DNA of 33,242 bases from Bacillota bacterium (GCA_023397655.1 JAEWTW010000013.1:1-33242); one strand, 5' to 3'. Counted from the stretch's first letter, positions 1 to 7,222 are shown. Numbers and translations are program-made. The notes: generated by a model not told the origin, from the sequence alone.

Positions 1-75
1 GGCCACCGGCTGCCCGCACTGCGTGCAGAACGCCATACCTTCCGTCAGCTTGCCGCCGCAATTTGAACAAAACAT
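1..75 (-). CDS. zinc-ribbon domain protein, N-terminus only (partial)
   Basis: The minus strand reads MFCSNCGGKLTEGMAFCTQC and then GQPVA to the window edge. Two CxxC knuckles (CSNC and CTQC) spaced as in the zinc_ribbon_2 family (DUF2116-like zinc ribbons) are complete within the first 20 residues. The start ATG is at 75-73, with a GGGAG just upstream. Such ribbons usually head a longer protein with membrane segments or another domain, which lies outside the window, so the full function cannot be given. The family assignment of the ribbon is firm; the rest is unseen. Confidence 0.8.
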   Translation of the reverse strand, partial: MFCSNCGGKLTEGMAFCTQCGQPVA

Positions 76-343
76 AACTCCCAAGCCCCTTATACAGTTT
101 TATTGAATATATACGCGCAAGGCCGCCACCGCAGACCCGCGTGTGTGCCAGTATGTGTATGGAAATGGTTGATTTTAGTATAAGGGGGATGTGGAAAAAA
201 TGTCAATACGGGGCTGGTTTTGTAATGAAAAGTCGGTGTGTTGTGGAAAGAAATTTGGGGTAGGGTTAGGGGGATTCTATATAATATACTAATTATTGAT
301 ATTTATATATATAAAATTATACAATCTTATTAGTAATCCTCTC
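76..343. other. intergenic stretch, GC-rich to AT-rich transition
   Basis: No gene is seen. Base composition shifts sharply near position 270 from mixed sequence to very AT-rich sequence that continues to about 2170. The left edge of the accessory island is probably here. No tRNA, integrase or obvious attachment repeat was recognised at the junction. Confidence 0.5.
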
Positions 344-370
344 TTGTATTACAACAAAATGTGATATAAT
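344..370 (+). promoter_or_regulatory. promoter for the first island gene
   Basis: TTGTAT at 344-349 and a perfect TATAAT at 365-370 with a TG one base before it (extended -10, TGnTATAAT). The spacer of 15 is short, but the extended -10 compensates. It lies 28 bases upstream of the ATG at 399. Confidence 0.6.
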
Positions 371-398
371 GTATATAATTTTAAAAAAGAGGATTTAT

Positions 399-656
399 AT
401 GATAATCAAAAGTTGGTCGGGTAATATAAAACTAAATGAGATTACAGTAGAAGTAAGAGCAAGAATTGTTTCAAAAAATAACGTTTGGAAAGAATGGAAT
501 GGTGAAGGCAGAATATTATCTTTAAATGATGCTGCCGTTTTATTTAAACAAGTTGGCGATGTATTTGATACTGAAATTGGAACACTTTTTATCAATAGAA
601 TTGATCCAATAAATCAAACATTTTCTTTCCAAGGTACTGGTACACCATTATTTTGA
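399..656 (+). CDS. unknown small protein (85 aa) in AT-rich island
   Basis: I do not recognise this protein. It begins MIIKSWSGNIKLNE and is predicted mostly beta-strand with alternating hydrophobic residues; there is no signal peptide or membrane helix. The start at 399 is chosen over an in-frame ATG at 369 because AAAGAGGA (387-393) lies 5-6 bases in front, and the earlier ATG overlaps the -10 box. It is the first of four same-strand small genes, with 38 bases to the next. Codon use is strongly AT-biased compared with genes after 2200, which fits acquisition by transfer. It could be a component of a small defence or toxin-antitoxin cassette, but nothing in its sequence proves that. Confidence 0.6.
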   Translation: MIIKSWSGNIKLNEITVEVRARIVSKNNVWKEWNGEGRILSLNDAAVLFKQVGDVFDTEIGTLFINRIDPINQTFSFQGTGTPLF

Positions 657-694
657 CGATATAATCTGAGTATATTTGGTTGGAGGCTATGATT

Positions 695-1006
695 ATGAAA
701 TTCTTTATACCTAATGCTAAAGATGATAAACAAGCCGAGGAAGTTTATAATGGTATCATAAAATTTGCCGAAGAAAATTTAAAATGGGGAGTAAATACTG
801 ACAGAATATATTCAATTCGATACTCGCATGAAGGAAAAGATTTTTTGGCTAAGGTTGGAGAAGTGGAAAATAGAACAAAAGATTTGGTTCTGGCTATTCT
901 TAAATCTACTACTTATCTTATTTGTACTATAAATAGGGGCGGATTAAGAGGTATGCCAATTTTAGTAGGGGAAAATGAAATAGAGAGAATCGAGTATTTT
1001 GATTAA
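695..1006 (+). CDS. unknown small protein (103 aa) in AT-rich island
   Basis: The protein begins MKFFIPNAKDDKQAEEVYNG and ends IERIEYFD. No family is recognised. It looks like a compact alpha/beta cytoplasmic protein: an acidic, lysine-rich helix at about 8-30, then beta-rich sequence with the turn NRGGLRGMPILVG near 84-96. Three in-frame starts exist (TTG 680, ATG 689, ATG 695); 695 is preferred because GGAGG at 682-686 sits 8 bases ahead, which is ideal. It follows the previous gene by 38 bases with no terminator between, so co-transcription is likely. Base composition matches the rest of the island. Confidence 0.6.
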   Translation: MKFFIPNAKDDKQAEEVYNGIIKFAEENLKWGVNTDRIYSIRYSHEGKDFLAKVGEVENRTKDLVLAILKSTTYLICTINRGGLRGMPILVGENEIERIEYFD

Positions 1007-1015
1007 TTTCGTGCG

Positions 1016-1044
1016 TTGCAATAATAAAACTCATATAATATAAT
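1016..1044 (+). promoter_or_regulatory. promoter candidate in front of panA-like gene
   Basis: TTGCAA (1016-1021), a 17-base spacer and TATAAT (1039-1044). Transcription would begin at about 1051, right at the GGAGG site, so the leader would be almost absent. An overlapping TATAAT at 1034-1039 has too short a spacer. An own promoter for the antitoxin-toxin pair is plausible. Confidence 0.5.
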
Positions 1045-1063
1045 ACAAAAGGAGGTGAGTTGC

Positions 1064-1510
1064 TTGGCAGATATTTTTGATGTTGCTAAATATATCCTTG
1101 CCAATAGAGGCCGTATTAGCACATGGAAATTACAAAAATTATGCTATTACGCACAATCATGGTCATTAGCGTGGCATGATAATCAACCGCTTTTTAATGA
1201 AGATTTTGAAGCTTGGACAAATGGGCCTGTTTGCCGTGATCTTTATAACCTGCATAGAGGAAAATATATGATTGAAGCATCAGATTTGATCGTTGGAAAC
1301 AGTGCAAATCTACGTCAGGATCAAATAGATGATATAAATGCTGTCTTAGATTACTATGGAGATAAAGAGCCCTTTTGGTTAAGGGAACAGACACATTCTG
1401 AAGACCCTTGGATTTTTGCACGAAAAAGGGGTGGATGTGCCACTGATGAAGATTCCTGTAGTGAACCTATACTGAAAGAAGATATGGGATATTATTACGG
1501 GAGTTTATAA
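1064..1510 (+). CDS. Panacea-domain (SocA/GepA-like) antitoxin
   Basis: The 148-residue protein carries the Panacea (SocA-like) signature: an N-terminal IFDVAKYIL, then LQKLCYYAQSW (about 23-33), then LFNEDFEAWTNGPVCRDLY (about 43-61). Panacea proteins act as antitoxins for unrelated toxins in PanAT systems, and in Caulobacter SocA is a proteolytic adaptor for the SocB toxin. The start is TTG 1064, 8 bases after GGAGG (1051-1055); the GTG at 1055 lies inside that site. The next gene starts 6 bases after the stop, the standard antitoxin-first arrangement. Residues 116-148 (GGCATDEDSCSEPILKED) form a polar tail. The family call is strong; the antitoxin role is inferred from family and context. 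Confidence 0.85.
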   Translation: MADIFDVAKYILANRGRISTWKLQKLCYYAQSWSLAWHDNQPLFNEDFEAWTNGPVCRDLYNLHRGKYMIEASDLIVGNSANLRQDQIDDINAVLDYYGDKEPFWLREQTHSEDPWIFARKRGGCATDEDSCSEPILKEDMGYYYGSL

Positions 1511-1516
1511 CTTGAT

Positions 1517-1957
1517 ATGTGTCAACGCAAGGTTAAAAGTCAATCAAAGAATAATAATCGAACGATAAATGTACGCGATAACACTACAACGGATAGCGAA
1601 ACATTAGTTTGGTCGTTCGATAAAATTGATATAAATGGTCATTTTCATTTTAATTGTGATAGATTAGATATGAAACACAGAGATTTGTTGTATTATATTT
1701 TTCAATACAGTGCAAGAACATGGGGTTCTATAAAAAGAGATACTCATGATGACGGTAAATCTAAGCATCATTTTTTAAATTATGATAAATTAAGCTCGCA
1801 TGCAAAAGATAGAATAGCTTTTATGCAAATAGAAGATGATAATATTTATTCTTTAGCTTTAACTAATAAATTAAGAATAATTGGGCAGCGAGATGGACGT
1901 GTTTTCCGTGCTATTTGGTTTGATCCAGAGCACGAATTTTGCCCTTCAAGTCGCTAA
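1517..1957 (+). CDS. putative PanT-type toxin, partner of the Panacea protein
   Basis: A 146-residue protein with a basic, Asn-rich N-terminus (about 1-25). The core then reads WSFDKIDINGHFHF, TWGSIKRDTHDDGKSKHHFL, and a C-terminal LRIIGQRDGRVFRAIWFDPE followed by HEFCPSSR. The ending (hydrophobic strand, IGxRxGxxF, W/F-x-DPEHE) matches in my reading a widespread family found next to Panacea antitoxins and in mobile elements. His/Lys/Asp clusters (HDDGKSKHH) are candidate active or RNA-binding residues. The gene is 6 bases downstream of the antitoxin, and no good Shine-Dalgarno is seen beyond GGGAG at 1499-1503, so translation may be coupled. The toxin role is inferred, and no biochemical activity can be read from the sequence. 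Confidence 0.65.
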   Translation: MCQRKVKSQSKNNNRTINVRDNTTTDSETLVWSFDKIDINGHFHFNCDRLDMKHRDLLYYIFQYSARTWGSIKRDTHDDGKSKHHFLNYDKLSSHAKDRIAFMQIEDDNIYSLALTNKLRIIGQRDGRVFRAIWFDPEHEFCPSSR

Positions 1958-2210
1958 AGCCTCGATTATTGTTTGTATCAACACTATCTCAAACATATCA
2001 TAGCCACGGTTGTTATAACTAAAGATATGCAAAACTAATATACAATTAAAAATACAATTGACTAATATACTGGTTTAACAACATTCATGCTCTTGCAGCA
2101 TTTATGCTAGCTTCTGTCGTTAACAATTGAATTACCCCATTCTTATTATAAATTTATAAGAGCTGGACTGTGTGGTAGTCAATTCAACTCAGTAAGGAAA
2201 GGATCTCTTT

Positions 2211-2744
2211 TTACACCATCCCAGCCAGCTTCCTTGTCGTGTTCGCGTTCCGTATCGTGATGCTGCTGTATGCACGTGTGCCCACGATTTTGCTGTAGCG
2301 CGTGCGGGACCACGTCTTGCGCGGGGCGGACCAGAATATCACAGGGCCGTGGCTGGCCACCTGCTCGTATTCGGGCTTGGCCGCGCCGATCTCCGCCATG
2401 AGGGTTTCCGGCGTTGCGGGAGGTATCACGAACAGCGCGTTGTGCGTGGAGTCGGGGTCCTGTCCCCACCAGTCGGGCGCGTGGCTGACGGCGTCCTTCA
2501 GCGCCGCGGCGGATATCACCATCACGATCACAGGAAAGCCGAAATGCGCCTCGATCATCCGCTCGCACTGTGCTTTCAGCGCGTCCTCAAGGCCGTCCGC
2601 GGTGAACAGCACGTTGCCGCTGTTGATGTAGGTGGACACGTCCTTATAGCCCGCCTGCTCGAACAGCGCTTTAAGCTGCGGCATGGGCACGGTGTTCTTG
2701 CCGCCCACGTTGATGCCGCGCAATAATGCGATATATTTGTCCAT
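2211..2744 (-). CDS. DUF1697 family protein
   Basis: The 177-residue protein starts MDKYIALLRGINVGGKN and matches the DUF1697 hallmark (xALLRGINVGGxxxVxMxxL, then YINSGNVLF at about 39-47). It has the family's usual length of about 180. The conserved C-terminal pattern (FWSAPRKTWSRTRYSKIVGT) is also complete. The biochemical function of the family is unknown; it is cytoplasmic with a duplicated ferredoxin-like fold in known structures. ATG 2744 is chosen because GGAAAGGA lies just upstream; reading further upstream in this frame runs into the leader region. An 11-codon leader ORF ends two bases before this start. GC-rich composition contrasts with the island to its left. Confidence 0.85.
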   Translation of the reverse strand: MDKYIALLRGINVGGKNTVPMPQLKALFEQAGYKDVSTYINSGNVLFTADGLEDALKAQCERMIEAHFGFPVIVMVISAAALKDAVSHAPDWWGQDPDSTHNALFVIPPATPETLMAEIGAAKPEYEQVASHGPVIFWSAPRKTWSRTRYSKIVGTRAYSSITIRNANTTRKLAGMV

Positions 2745-2746
2745 TC

Positions 2747-2782
2747 TTAAATCCTTTCCAATACTTCCACATTCACTACCAT
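2747..2782 (-). CDS. 11-residue leader peptide upstream of the DUF1697 gene
   Basis: ATG at 2782 follows GAAGGAGATA (2794-2785), one of the best Shine-Dalgarno sites in the window. It encodes MVVNVEVLERI and stops at 2747, two bases before the ATG of the DUF1697 gene. The Shine-Dalgarno of the main gene lies inside this ORF. The layout suggests translational coupling. Residue content (Val-rich) gives no clear amino-acid sensing hint. Confidence 0.4.
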   Translation of the reverse strand: MVVNVEVLERI

Positions 2783-2801
2783 GGCTATCTCCTTCGGAGT
2801 T

Positions 2802-2826
2802 GGCGAAAAACCTTCGTTTTTCCGCC
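2802..2826 (-). other. hairpin upstream of leader peptide
   Basis: GGCGAAAAAC pairs with GTTTTTCCGCC across a 4-base loop, with one bulged C. It sits directly upstream of the leader-peptide ribosome site and lacks a U-tract on either strand, so it is not a normal terminator. The flanking 2830-2945 is GC-rich, with runs such as GGCGGCGGCGGCG, and resembles a dispersed intergenic repeat rather than a gene. Confidence 0.4.
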
Positions 2827-3094
2827 AGTTTTCTGGTTTTGTATGCTTGCGCCTCGTTCCTCGCGCTTTGCGCTTCGAAACTTCGCAAAACCACAAGGTG
2901 TCGGCGGCGGCGGCGCAGGTCCGCCTTGCCGACAGAATTTATTGATTAACACCATAAGCCCAGCTTTTACATAAGCTGATTTCAATATACCCCGCGTGTG
3001 TGCCGCTGTCAAAGAGGGGAGGGGCATATGCTTTTTATGTCGCTTGTGGTAATATGCGGATATACACTCATAACGATTCGGGGAGGATAACGGC

Positions 3095-3589
3095 ATGGCA
3101 GAGCTGAACAAGCAGGAGCTGGTCAAAAGCATACTGGGGGAAACGCAGGTGCTGGAGGACGAGGAGGAGATCATCGGGATGCTGGTGAAGGAGAAGGTGT
3201 CCCGCAACATCAACAGCGAGCACAAAAACCGGCTGTCGTTCGGGGACAGGATGTCGGACAAGCTGGCGCGGGGGGCAGGGAGCTGGGCGTTCGTGATATC
3301 GTTTCTGCTGGTGATCGGGCTGTGGATCGCGCTCAACTCCGCTGTCCAAAAGCCGTTTGACGCGTACCCGTTCATACTGCTCAATCTGATACTGTCGTGC
3401 GTTGCGGCGGTGCAGGCTCCCGTCATCATGATGAGCCAGAACCGCCAGGAGGAGAAGGACCGTCTGCGGTCCCAGAACGACTACAAGGTGAACGTGAAAT
3501 CAGAGCTGATCATCGAGGATCTGCACCGCAAGCTGGACATATTAATCGAGAATCAGAAGGCGCTGCTGGAAAAGTTGGAGGGCCGCTGA
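3095..3589 (+). CDS. DUF1003 family membrane protein
   Basis: This 164-residue protein has a cytoplasmic N-terminus, two membrane segments (about 62-82 and 91-112) and a coiled-coil C-terminal tail (about 115-162). Between and after the helices is the DUF1003 signature: AYPFILLNLILSCVAAVQAP followed by VIMMSQNR. The family is of unknown function and is found in the inner membrane of many bacteria. GGGGAGG lies 8-10 bases ahead of the ATG. The next gene has its own promoter, so this is probably monocistronic. The family call is firm. Confidence 0.88.
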   Translation: MAELNKQELVKSILGETQVLEDEEEIIGMLVKEKVSRNINSEHKNRLSFGDRMSDKLARGAGSWAFVISFLLVIGLWIALNSAVQKPFDAYPFILLNLILSCVAAVQAPVIMMSQNRQEEKDRLRSQNDYKVNVKSELIIEDLHRKLDILIENQKALLEKLEGR

Positions 3590-3596
3590 ACGCCTG

Positions 3597-3625
3597 TTGC
3601 AACGGGCATGTCCGCGATGTATAAT
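3597..3625 (+). promoter_or_regulatory. promoter for the membrane-protein cluster
   Basis: TTGCAA (3597-3602), a 17-base spacer and a perfect TATAAT (3620-3625). The expected transcription start is near 3632, giving a leader of about 28 bases before ATG 3660. Confidence 0.75.
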
Positions 3626-3659
3626 AATCGCAGAATTTGACGGATTTGGGGGACTGGGC

Positions 3660-4559
3660 ATGCAGACAGAAGAAAAGAAGCAAAGCATTGACGAGGCCGC
3701 GTGGGCGTGGCTGAAACGGACATTCGTGCGCATCAGCAAACCGCTGGTGTGTGTGATCGCGGCGCTGATGTCGGCGGGTGTGCTGGTGATCATGCAGACG
3801 CAAGGGGTGCTGCAGCGGCTGTTCGCGCTGGATGTGCTCAACATGGTATCGCAGTGCGTGCTGCCCTTTACGGCGCTGGCGCTCGCGGTGATCGCCGTTA
3901 TCCATATATTCAAGGCTGTGCCGCGGCTGCTGCTGCTGTCCGCAGGCTTTTCGGCTTTCCTGTCGCTGCAGCTGCTCGCGTCCGGCTGGACGCCCGCGCT
4001 GCTGATGCTGGGCGCGGGGCTGCTGCTGTTCGTGCTGGAGATATACCGTCAGAACAGGCTGCTGCATGACGTGCCCCGCCAGAAGGTAAAAGGCGTGCTG
4101 CTCATCATCGCGGGGGCGCTGGCCCTGGTTTGGGCCGCTTACCAGATATACGCCACTTACACTGCCATCACCAGCCAGACGGGATACAGCGAGGGCAACA
4201 CGATTGCCTTCTTCACCGGCCTCGCAAACCTCGTGGGCTGCATCTGCATCGCGCTCGCGTGCTTTATGAAAAACCGCCCAATCAGCGTGTATTACCGCAT
4301 GTTCTTCACGGGTTCCGCCGCGATATACATACTGCAGTCCGTGCTGGGCTGCGTTGCGCTGCTCAAATACACCGGTGTGCCCGTGCAAACCTATGCCGCA
4401 TACTTCGGCAACGCCGCGGCGGTGCTCGCCATCACGGCGCTGATCGTGATCCATACCATCAAGTCGCTGCCCAAAAAGGCTGCGGCGGCTGTGGAGGAAA
4501 CCCCGGAAGAAACCGCAGAGGAAGCTTCGGAAGAGGCCGCAGAGACCGACGCGGAATAA
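3660..4559 (+). CDS. multi-pass membrane protein, local paralogue family member 1 (299 aa)
   Basis: Unknown function. About eight hydrophobic segments span residues 28-265, followed by an acidic Glu/Ala tail (EETPEETAEEASEEAAETDAE). Three short motifs recur in neighbours: FKAVPRLLLLSAG after the third helix, VYYRMFFTGS near the sixth, and VIHTIKSLP at the end of the last. The genes at 5391 and 11529 share all three, and the gene at 4605 shares the layout weakly. The start is ATG 3660, just downstream of a strong promoter; in-frame codons further upstream overlap the promoter. It is followed after 45 bases by the next membrane gene. The conserved PRxxxLxSG and YRMFFxGS motifs suggest a shared fold, but no transport family is recognised. 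Confidence 0.7.
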   Translation: MQTEEKKQSIDEAAWAWLKRTFVRISKPLVCVIAALMSAGVLVIMQTQGVLQRLFALDVLNMVSQCVLPFTALALAVIAVIHIFKAVPRLLLLSAGFSAFLSLQLLASGWTPALLMLGAGLLLFVLEIYRQNRLLHDVPRQKVKGVLLIIAGALALVWAAYQIYATYTAITSQTGYSEGNTIAFFTGLANLVGCICIALACFMKNRPISVYYRMFFTGSAAIYILQSVLGCVALLKYTGVPVQTYAAYFGNAAAVLAITALIVIHTIKSLPKKAAAAVEETPEETAEEASEEAAETDAE

Positions 4560-4604
4560 GCTGTTTGCAATATGCCCCGATTTGTTTCATCGGAGGTCAG
4601 CCGT

Positions 4605-5342
4605 ATGAAAACGGTGATACTGATATTCACGGCATTGCTGGCTGCAGTGTCGCTTGCGCTCGGCCCGTTTCTGGGTGGCACGGCAGCGCTGTTTCTGCTG
4701 CCCGGTGCCGGTTGGATCGTGGCGGCGGAGTACGCGCTGATGTTTGCCGTAACCGCGGCGCTGTTCATAGAGTCGCTGCGGCAGCACTGGCACGCCAGCC
4801 CCGCACGGCTGCTGGGCTGGGCCGGAGCGGCGGCGTTCGTCGCGTCGGATATGATGCTGTACCACACGGCAGCGGGCGTGTGCCTGCTGGCGGCGTCGCT
4901 GCTGTGCTTTGTGGGCACACGTGTCACGCGGCATGGCATACGGTACGTGCCCACGGGCGTGGCCGCGGCGGTATACGCGGCGGGCTGCATCGCGCTCAGC
5001 GTACTGCCCACGAATTTTGCGCCGGTGCTGGTCGTCAGCCGCGCGCTGAAGCTGGCCGGATTCGCGGGCTTTGCGGCGGTATGCTTCATGCCGGGCGGCG
5101 GAGGATTGCGCGTGTACTTCTCGCACTTCGCGCTGTGGGGCGCGCTGCTGCGCTTCGTCAGCGGTTTCGCGCTGCTGGAAAACCCCGAAACGACAGGCTG
5201 GAGCCTCGTGGCAGGTTCCGCCGCCAACCTTGTGCTGTTCGCGCTGGCGCTGTCCGTGTCCCGTGCGGACCGGCATGCCGAAGCTTTACCGGAGCTGATT
5301 CCCGAGCCCGCGCCGGAGCTGAAACCGAATACGACGTTGTAA
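4605..5342 (+). CDS. multi-pass membrane protein, divergent paralogue (245 aa)
   Basis: Unknown function. Seven to eight hydrophobic segments, a Pro/Glu-rich tail (LPELIPEPAPELKP) and very GC-rich, Ala-rich composition. The layout resembles the neighbours at 3660 and 5391: a short basic loop (ESLRQHWHASPARLLGWAG) stands where they have PRLxLLSAG, and LRVYFSHFALWGALLRF stands where they have YRMFFxGS. This is weak similarity and could be a diverged duplicate. ATG 4605 is chosen for GGAGG with an 8-base spacing; an in-frame ATG at 4572 has no ribosome site. A U-tailed hairpin follows at 5350. Confidence 0.65.
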   Translation: MKTVILIFTALLAAVSLALGPFLGGTAALFLLPGAGWIVAAEYALMFAVTAALFIESLRQHWHASPARLLGWAGAAAFVASDMMLYHTAAGVCLLAASLLCFVGTRVTRHGIRYVPTGVAAAVYAAGCIALSVLPTNFAPVLVVSRALKLAGFAGFAAVCFMPGGGGLRVYFSHFALWGALLRFVSGFALLENPETTGWSLVAGSAANLVLFALALSVSRADRHAEALPELIPEPAPELKPNTTL

Positions 5343-5349
5343 GCGAAGC

Positions 5350-5373
5350 GGCTCGGACAACGGGCCGTTTTTT
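5350..5373 (+). terminator. intrinsic terminator between two membrane-protein genes
   Basis: CGGCTCG (5350-5356), loop GACAA, CGGGCCG (5362-5368) with one wobble pair, then five T. It lies only 17 bases before the ATG at 5391, so it may act as an attenuator for that gene or simply reduce downstream expression. Confidence 0.6.
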
Positions 5374-5390
5374 GATAGGGAGGGCATGAG

Positions 5391-6173
5391 ATGAAATATA
5401 CGGTTTATATAATGACTGCGTTGATCTCGATTGCATCAGGCGCAATACTGTTGCTGACCCCGATTATGGAGGCAACCAGCTACATGGTGGTATCCCCGTT
5501 GTTTGAAATCAGGATATGTGCGCTAGCTTTGTCCGCCACGCTGTCCGTGGTGCAACTGTTCAAATCAATGCCGCGTCTGATGCTGCTATCTGCCGGTATG
5601 ACGTTGCCTCTCGTGATGCAACTGCTGCTGAGCGGCATTCTCATATGGCTACCGGTGTTGGCGGCAGCACTGTTACCTGCACTTTATGAACTGATACACC
5701 GTTTGTGTATGGTGAGGGCGCTGCCCGCGTTACGTACAAAGAGCGCCTTGCTAGGGGTGACCGCTGTCGCTGTCTTTGTCTCCGGCGCTTTCTATCTGGT
5801 GATGATGATTAGCGGAATGGTGATGCTTATGCATATGAGACAGTATGCATACTATGCACTGGTGTATGTGGAGCCGGTTATCAGCTGCGTCGCTATCGGC
5901 TTGTTCTGCCTGTTAAAAGACAATGGAGCCAATGTGCTGTACCGCATGTTTTTCGCTGGTTCCATAGTCACAGGTTTACTAGTCTCACCATTCATTATAC
6001 TGGCTGCTGCCGTTGGAAATCGCGACACAGCAGAAGCAGCTGGCTTAATCGTAGCGTTTACTTTGCAACTGCTGGCTGTGGTGTTGGTACTCATACATGC
6101 GATACGCCATCGTCGGGAGGATATTATCCCGCCCGCGCCGGAGACCGAACCGAATGCCCAAATGGCGGCATAA
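5391..6173 (+). CDS. multi-pass membrane protein, local paralogue family member 2 (260 aa)
   Basis: Unknown function; about eight membrane segments. It shares FKSMPRLMLLSAG (about 61-73), VLYRMFFAGS (about 185-194) and VLIHAIRHR (about 237-245) with the proteins at 3660 and 11529, clear evidence of common descent. Base composition is less GC-rich than the two genes before it, closer to the copy at 11529. GGGAGGGC lies 5-8 bases before the ATG. The short Pro/Glu tail (IIPPAPETEPNAQ) recalls the tail at 4605. It is followed 9 bases later by an acetyltransferase gene with its own strong ribosome site, so these two are probably co-transcribed. Confidence 0.7.
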   Translation: MKYTVYIMTALISIASGAILLLTPIMEATSYMVVSPLFEIRICALALSATLSVVQLFKSMPRLMLLSAGMTLPLVMQLLLSGILIWLPVLAAALLPALYELIHRLCMVRALPALRTKSALLGVTAVAVFVSGAFYLVMMISGMVMLMHMRQYAYYALVYVEPVISCVAIGLFCLLKDNGANVLYRMFFAGSIVTGLLVSPFIILAAAVGNRDTAEAAGLIVAFTLQLLAVVLVLIHAIRHRREDIIPPAPETEPNAQMAA

Positions 6174-6182
6174 GGAGGCAAT

Positions 6183-6620
6183 ATGCAATACGATATAGAA
6201 AAGCTTGAAATATCCCCCTGCACCGACACGGCGCTGTTGTCCATGCTATGCCGCGAGATGATGGAGGATGAACCGTCCGACGCGATACCGGCGGATGAGG
6301 AGATCAAACGCCGTATGGAGGCGTTTCTCGCAGCGGGGGATATCGCGTACCTGTTCACGGCGGGCGGACAAACGGCGGGCTACGCGCTGGTGATAGCGCA
6401 GCGCAGCCCGGTATATCTGCGCCACTTCTACATATCCCGAGCTCACCGCCGAAAAGGATACGGCACACAAGCGTTCCGATTGCTGCTGCAAACGCTGGGT
6501 GTCCGCGAGATGGACCTCGACGTGTTCGTCTGGAACGCACGGGGACAGGCGTTCTGGCAGTCGCTGGGCTTTGAGCCCCGCGCCACGATCATGCGCTACA
6601 GCGCAGATGGTGGTCAGTAA
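6183..6620 (+). CDS. GNAT family N-acetyltransferase
   Basis: A 145-residue single-domain acetyltransferase. The acetyl-CoA pyrophosphate loop (motif A, R/QxxGxG/A) is RRKGYGTQA at about 89-97, preceded by the strand LRHFYIS. Motif B contains FVWNARGQAFWQSLGF at about 115-130, with the typical N-x-x-A-x-x-x-W/Y-x-x-x-GF ending. The substrate cannot be told from the sequence. AAGGAGG is 6-7 bases upstream of ATG 6183. It sits 9 bases after the membrane-protein gene and 13 bases before the next gene, so it is likely the middle of a small operon. Confidence 0.85.
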   Translation: MQYDIEKLEISPCTDTALLSMLCREMMEDEPSDAIPADEEIKRRMEAFLAAGDIAYLFTAGGQTAGYALVIAQRSPVYLRHFYISRAHRRKGYGTQAFRLLLQTLGVREMDLDVFVWNARGQAFWQSLGFEPRATIMRYSADGGQ

Positions 6621-6633
6621 GAGGAGGTACAGC

Positions 6634-7164
6634 ATGCGGTTCTGGCCTTACAGAGAGTATAAAATGTATTTGAGTTGCACCGCAGCTGATGTGCTTGATG
6701 TGTTCAGCCAGAACACAGTATCAGGAGAACCAAATCCAAAAAGGCGGCGCGGCGATAATACAAAGGCGTTTGTGGGGAGTATTAGCACAGATGGCTTTAG
6801 CGCGGCGCATTATTTTGATATGGACATTATAGAAGAGCGCTGGCTGTCCTTTTTGCTTTTAAACGGGTCAGTTGATGAGGACAAGGGCAGAACGGTATTA
6901 TCATTACGGCTCAGCTTGATAACTGTGCGAAAGGTCGGTTTCGCTTTATCAATGGCTTTATGCGGAGTGATTATCGGAGCTGTTTTAGGAACCAATTGGG
7001 GGGAGCCATTTGATTACGGTCTGCTAGTGCCCATGATCCTCGTGGGTTATAGTTACGTACTGATGCGCCTTGGCTTCCGTTCTGCTGTCCGGCAGACTAT
7101 CGAGATGCTGGATGAGTTGTTCGGCAAGTTTACAACAGAAGCTGAGACAACGGCACGGGATTGA
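6634..7164 (+). CDS. unknown membrane protein with two C-terminal helices (176 aa)
   Basis: Not recognised. The N-terminal ~105 residues are soluble (MRFWPYREYKMYLSC onward, a possible beta-rich domain with a basic loop NPKRRRGD). Two membrane segments follow at about 108-127 and 134-153, then a short amphipathic tail. The start is ATG 6634 after GAGGAGG; a much longer reading in this frame begins inside the acetyltransferase gene and has no ribosome site. A terminator follows at 7174. Confidence 0.65.
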   Translation: MRFWPYREYKMYLSCTAADVLDVFSQNTVSGEPNPKRRRGDNTKAFVGSISTDGFSAAHYFDMDIIEERWLSFLLLNGSVDEDKGRTVLSLRLSLITVRKVGFALSMALCGVIIGAVLGTNWGEPFDYGLLVPMILVGYSYVLMRLGFRSAVRQTIEMLDELFGKFTTEAETTARD

Positions 7165-7173
7165 CGCCGTTTC

Positions 7174-7197
7174 GCCTCGCCAATCTGCGGGGCTTTT
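7174..7197 (+). terminator. intrinsic terminator
   Basis: GCCTCGC (7174-7180), a 6-base loop, GCGGGGC (7187-7193) with one G-T wobble, then TTTT. It closes the plus-strand operon and faces the minus-strand LRR gene ending at 7223. Confidence 0.6.
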
Positions 7198-7222
7198 CGA
7201 GCGGGAGTAGTTTCAAAATATA

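Noticed and set aside
2785..3429. Minus-strand reading upstream of the DUF1697 gene and through DUF1003
   Set aside because: It runs antisense to a well-supported DUF1003 gene and through repeat-like DNA with a Pro-run; no start signal.
3510..4454. Minus-strand reading of 314 codons
   Set aside because: His/Gln/Arg-rich, no family motif, opposite the membrane-protein gene that has a consensus promoter.
4130..5389. Long plus-strand reading of 419 codons across two membrane-protein genes
   Set aside because: Arg/Gly/Cys-rich composition typical of a shadow frame in GC-rich DNA; it overlaps two genes with clear membrane helices and ribosome sites.
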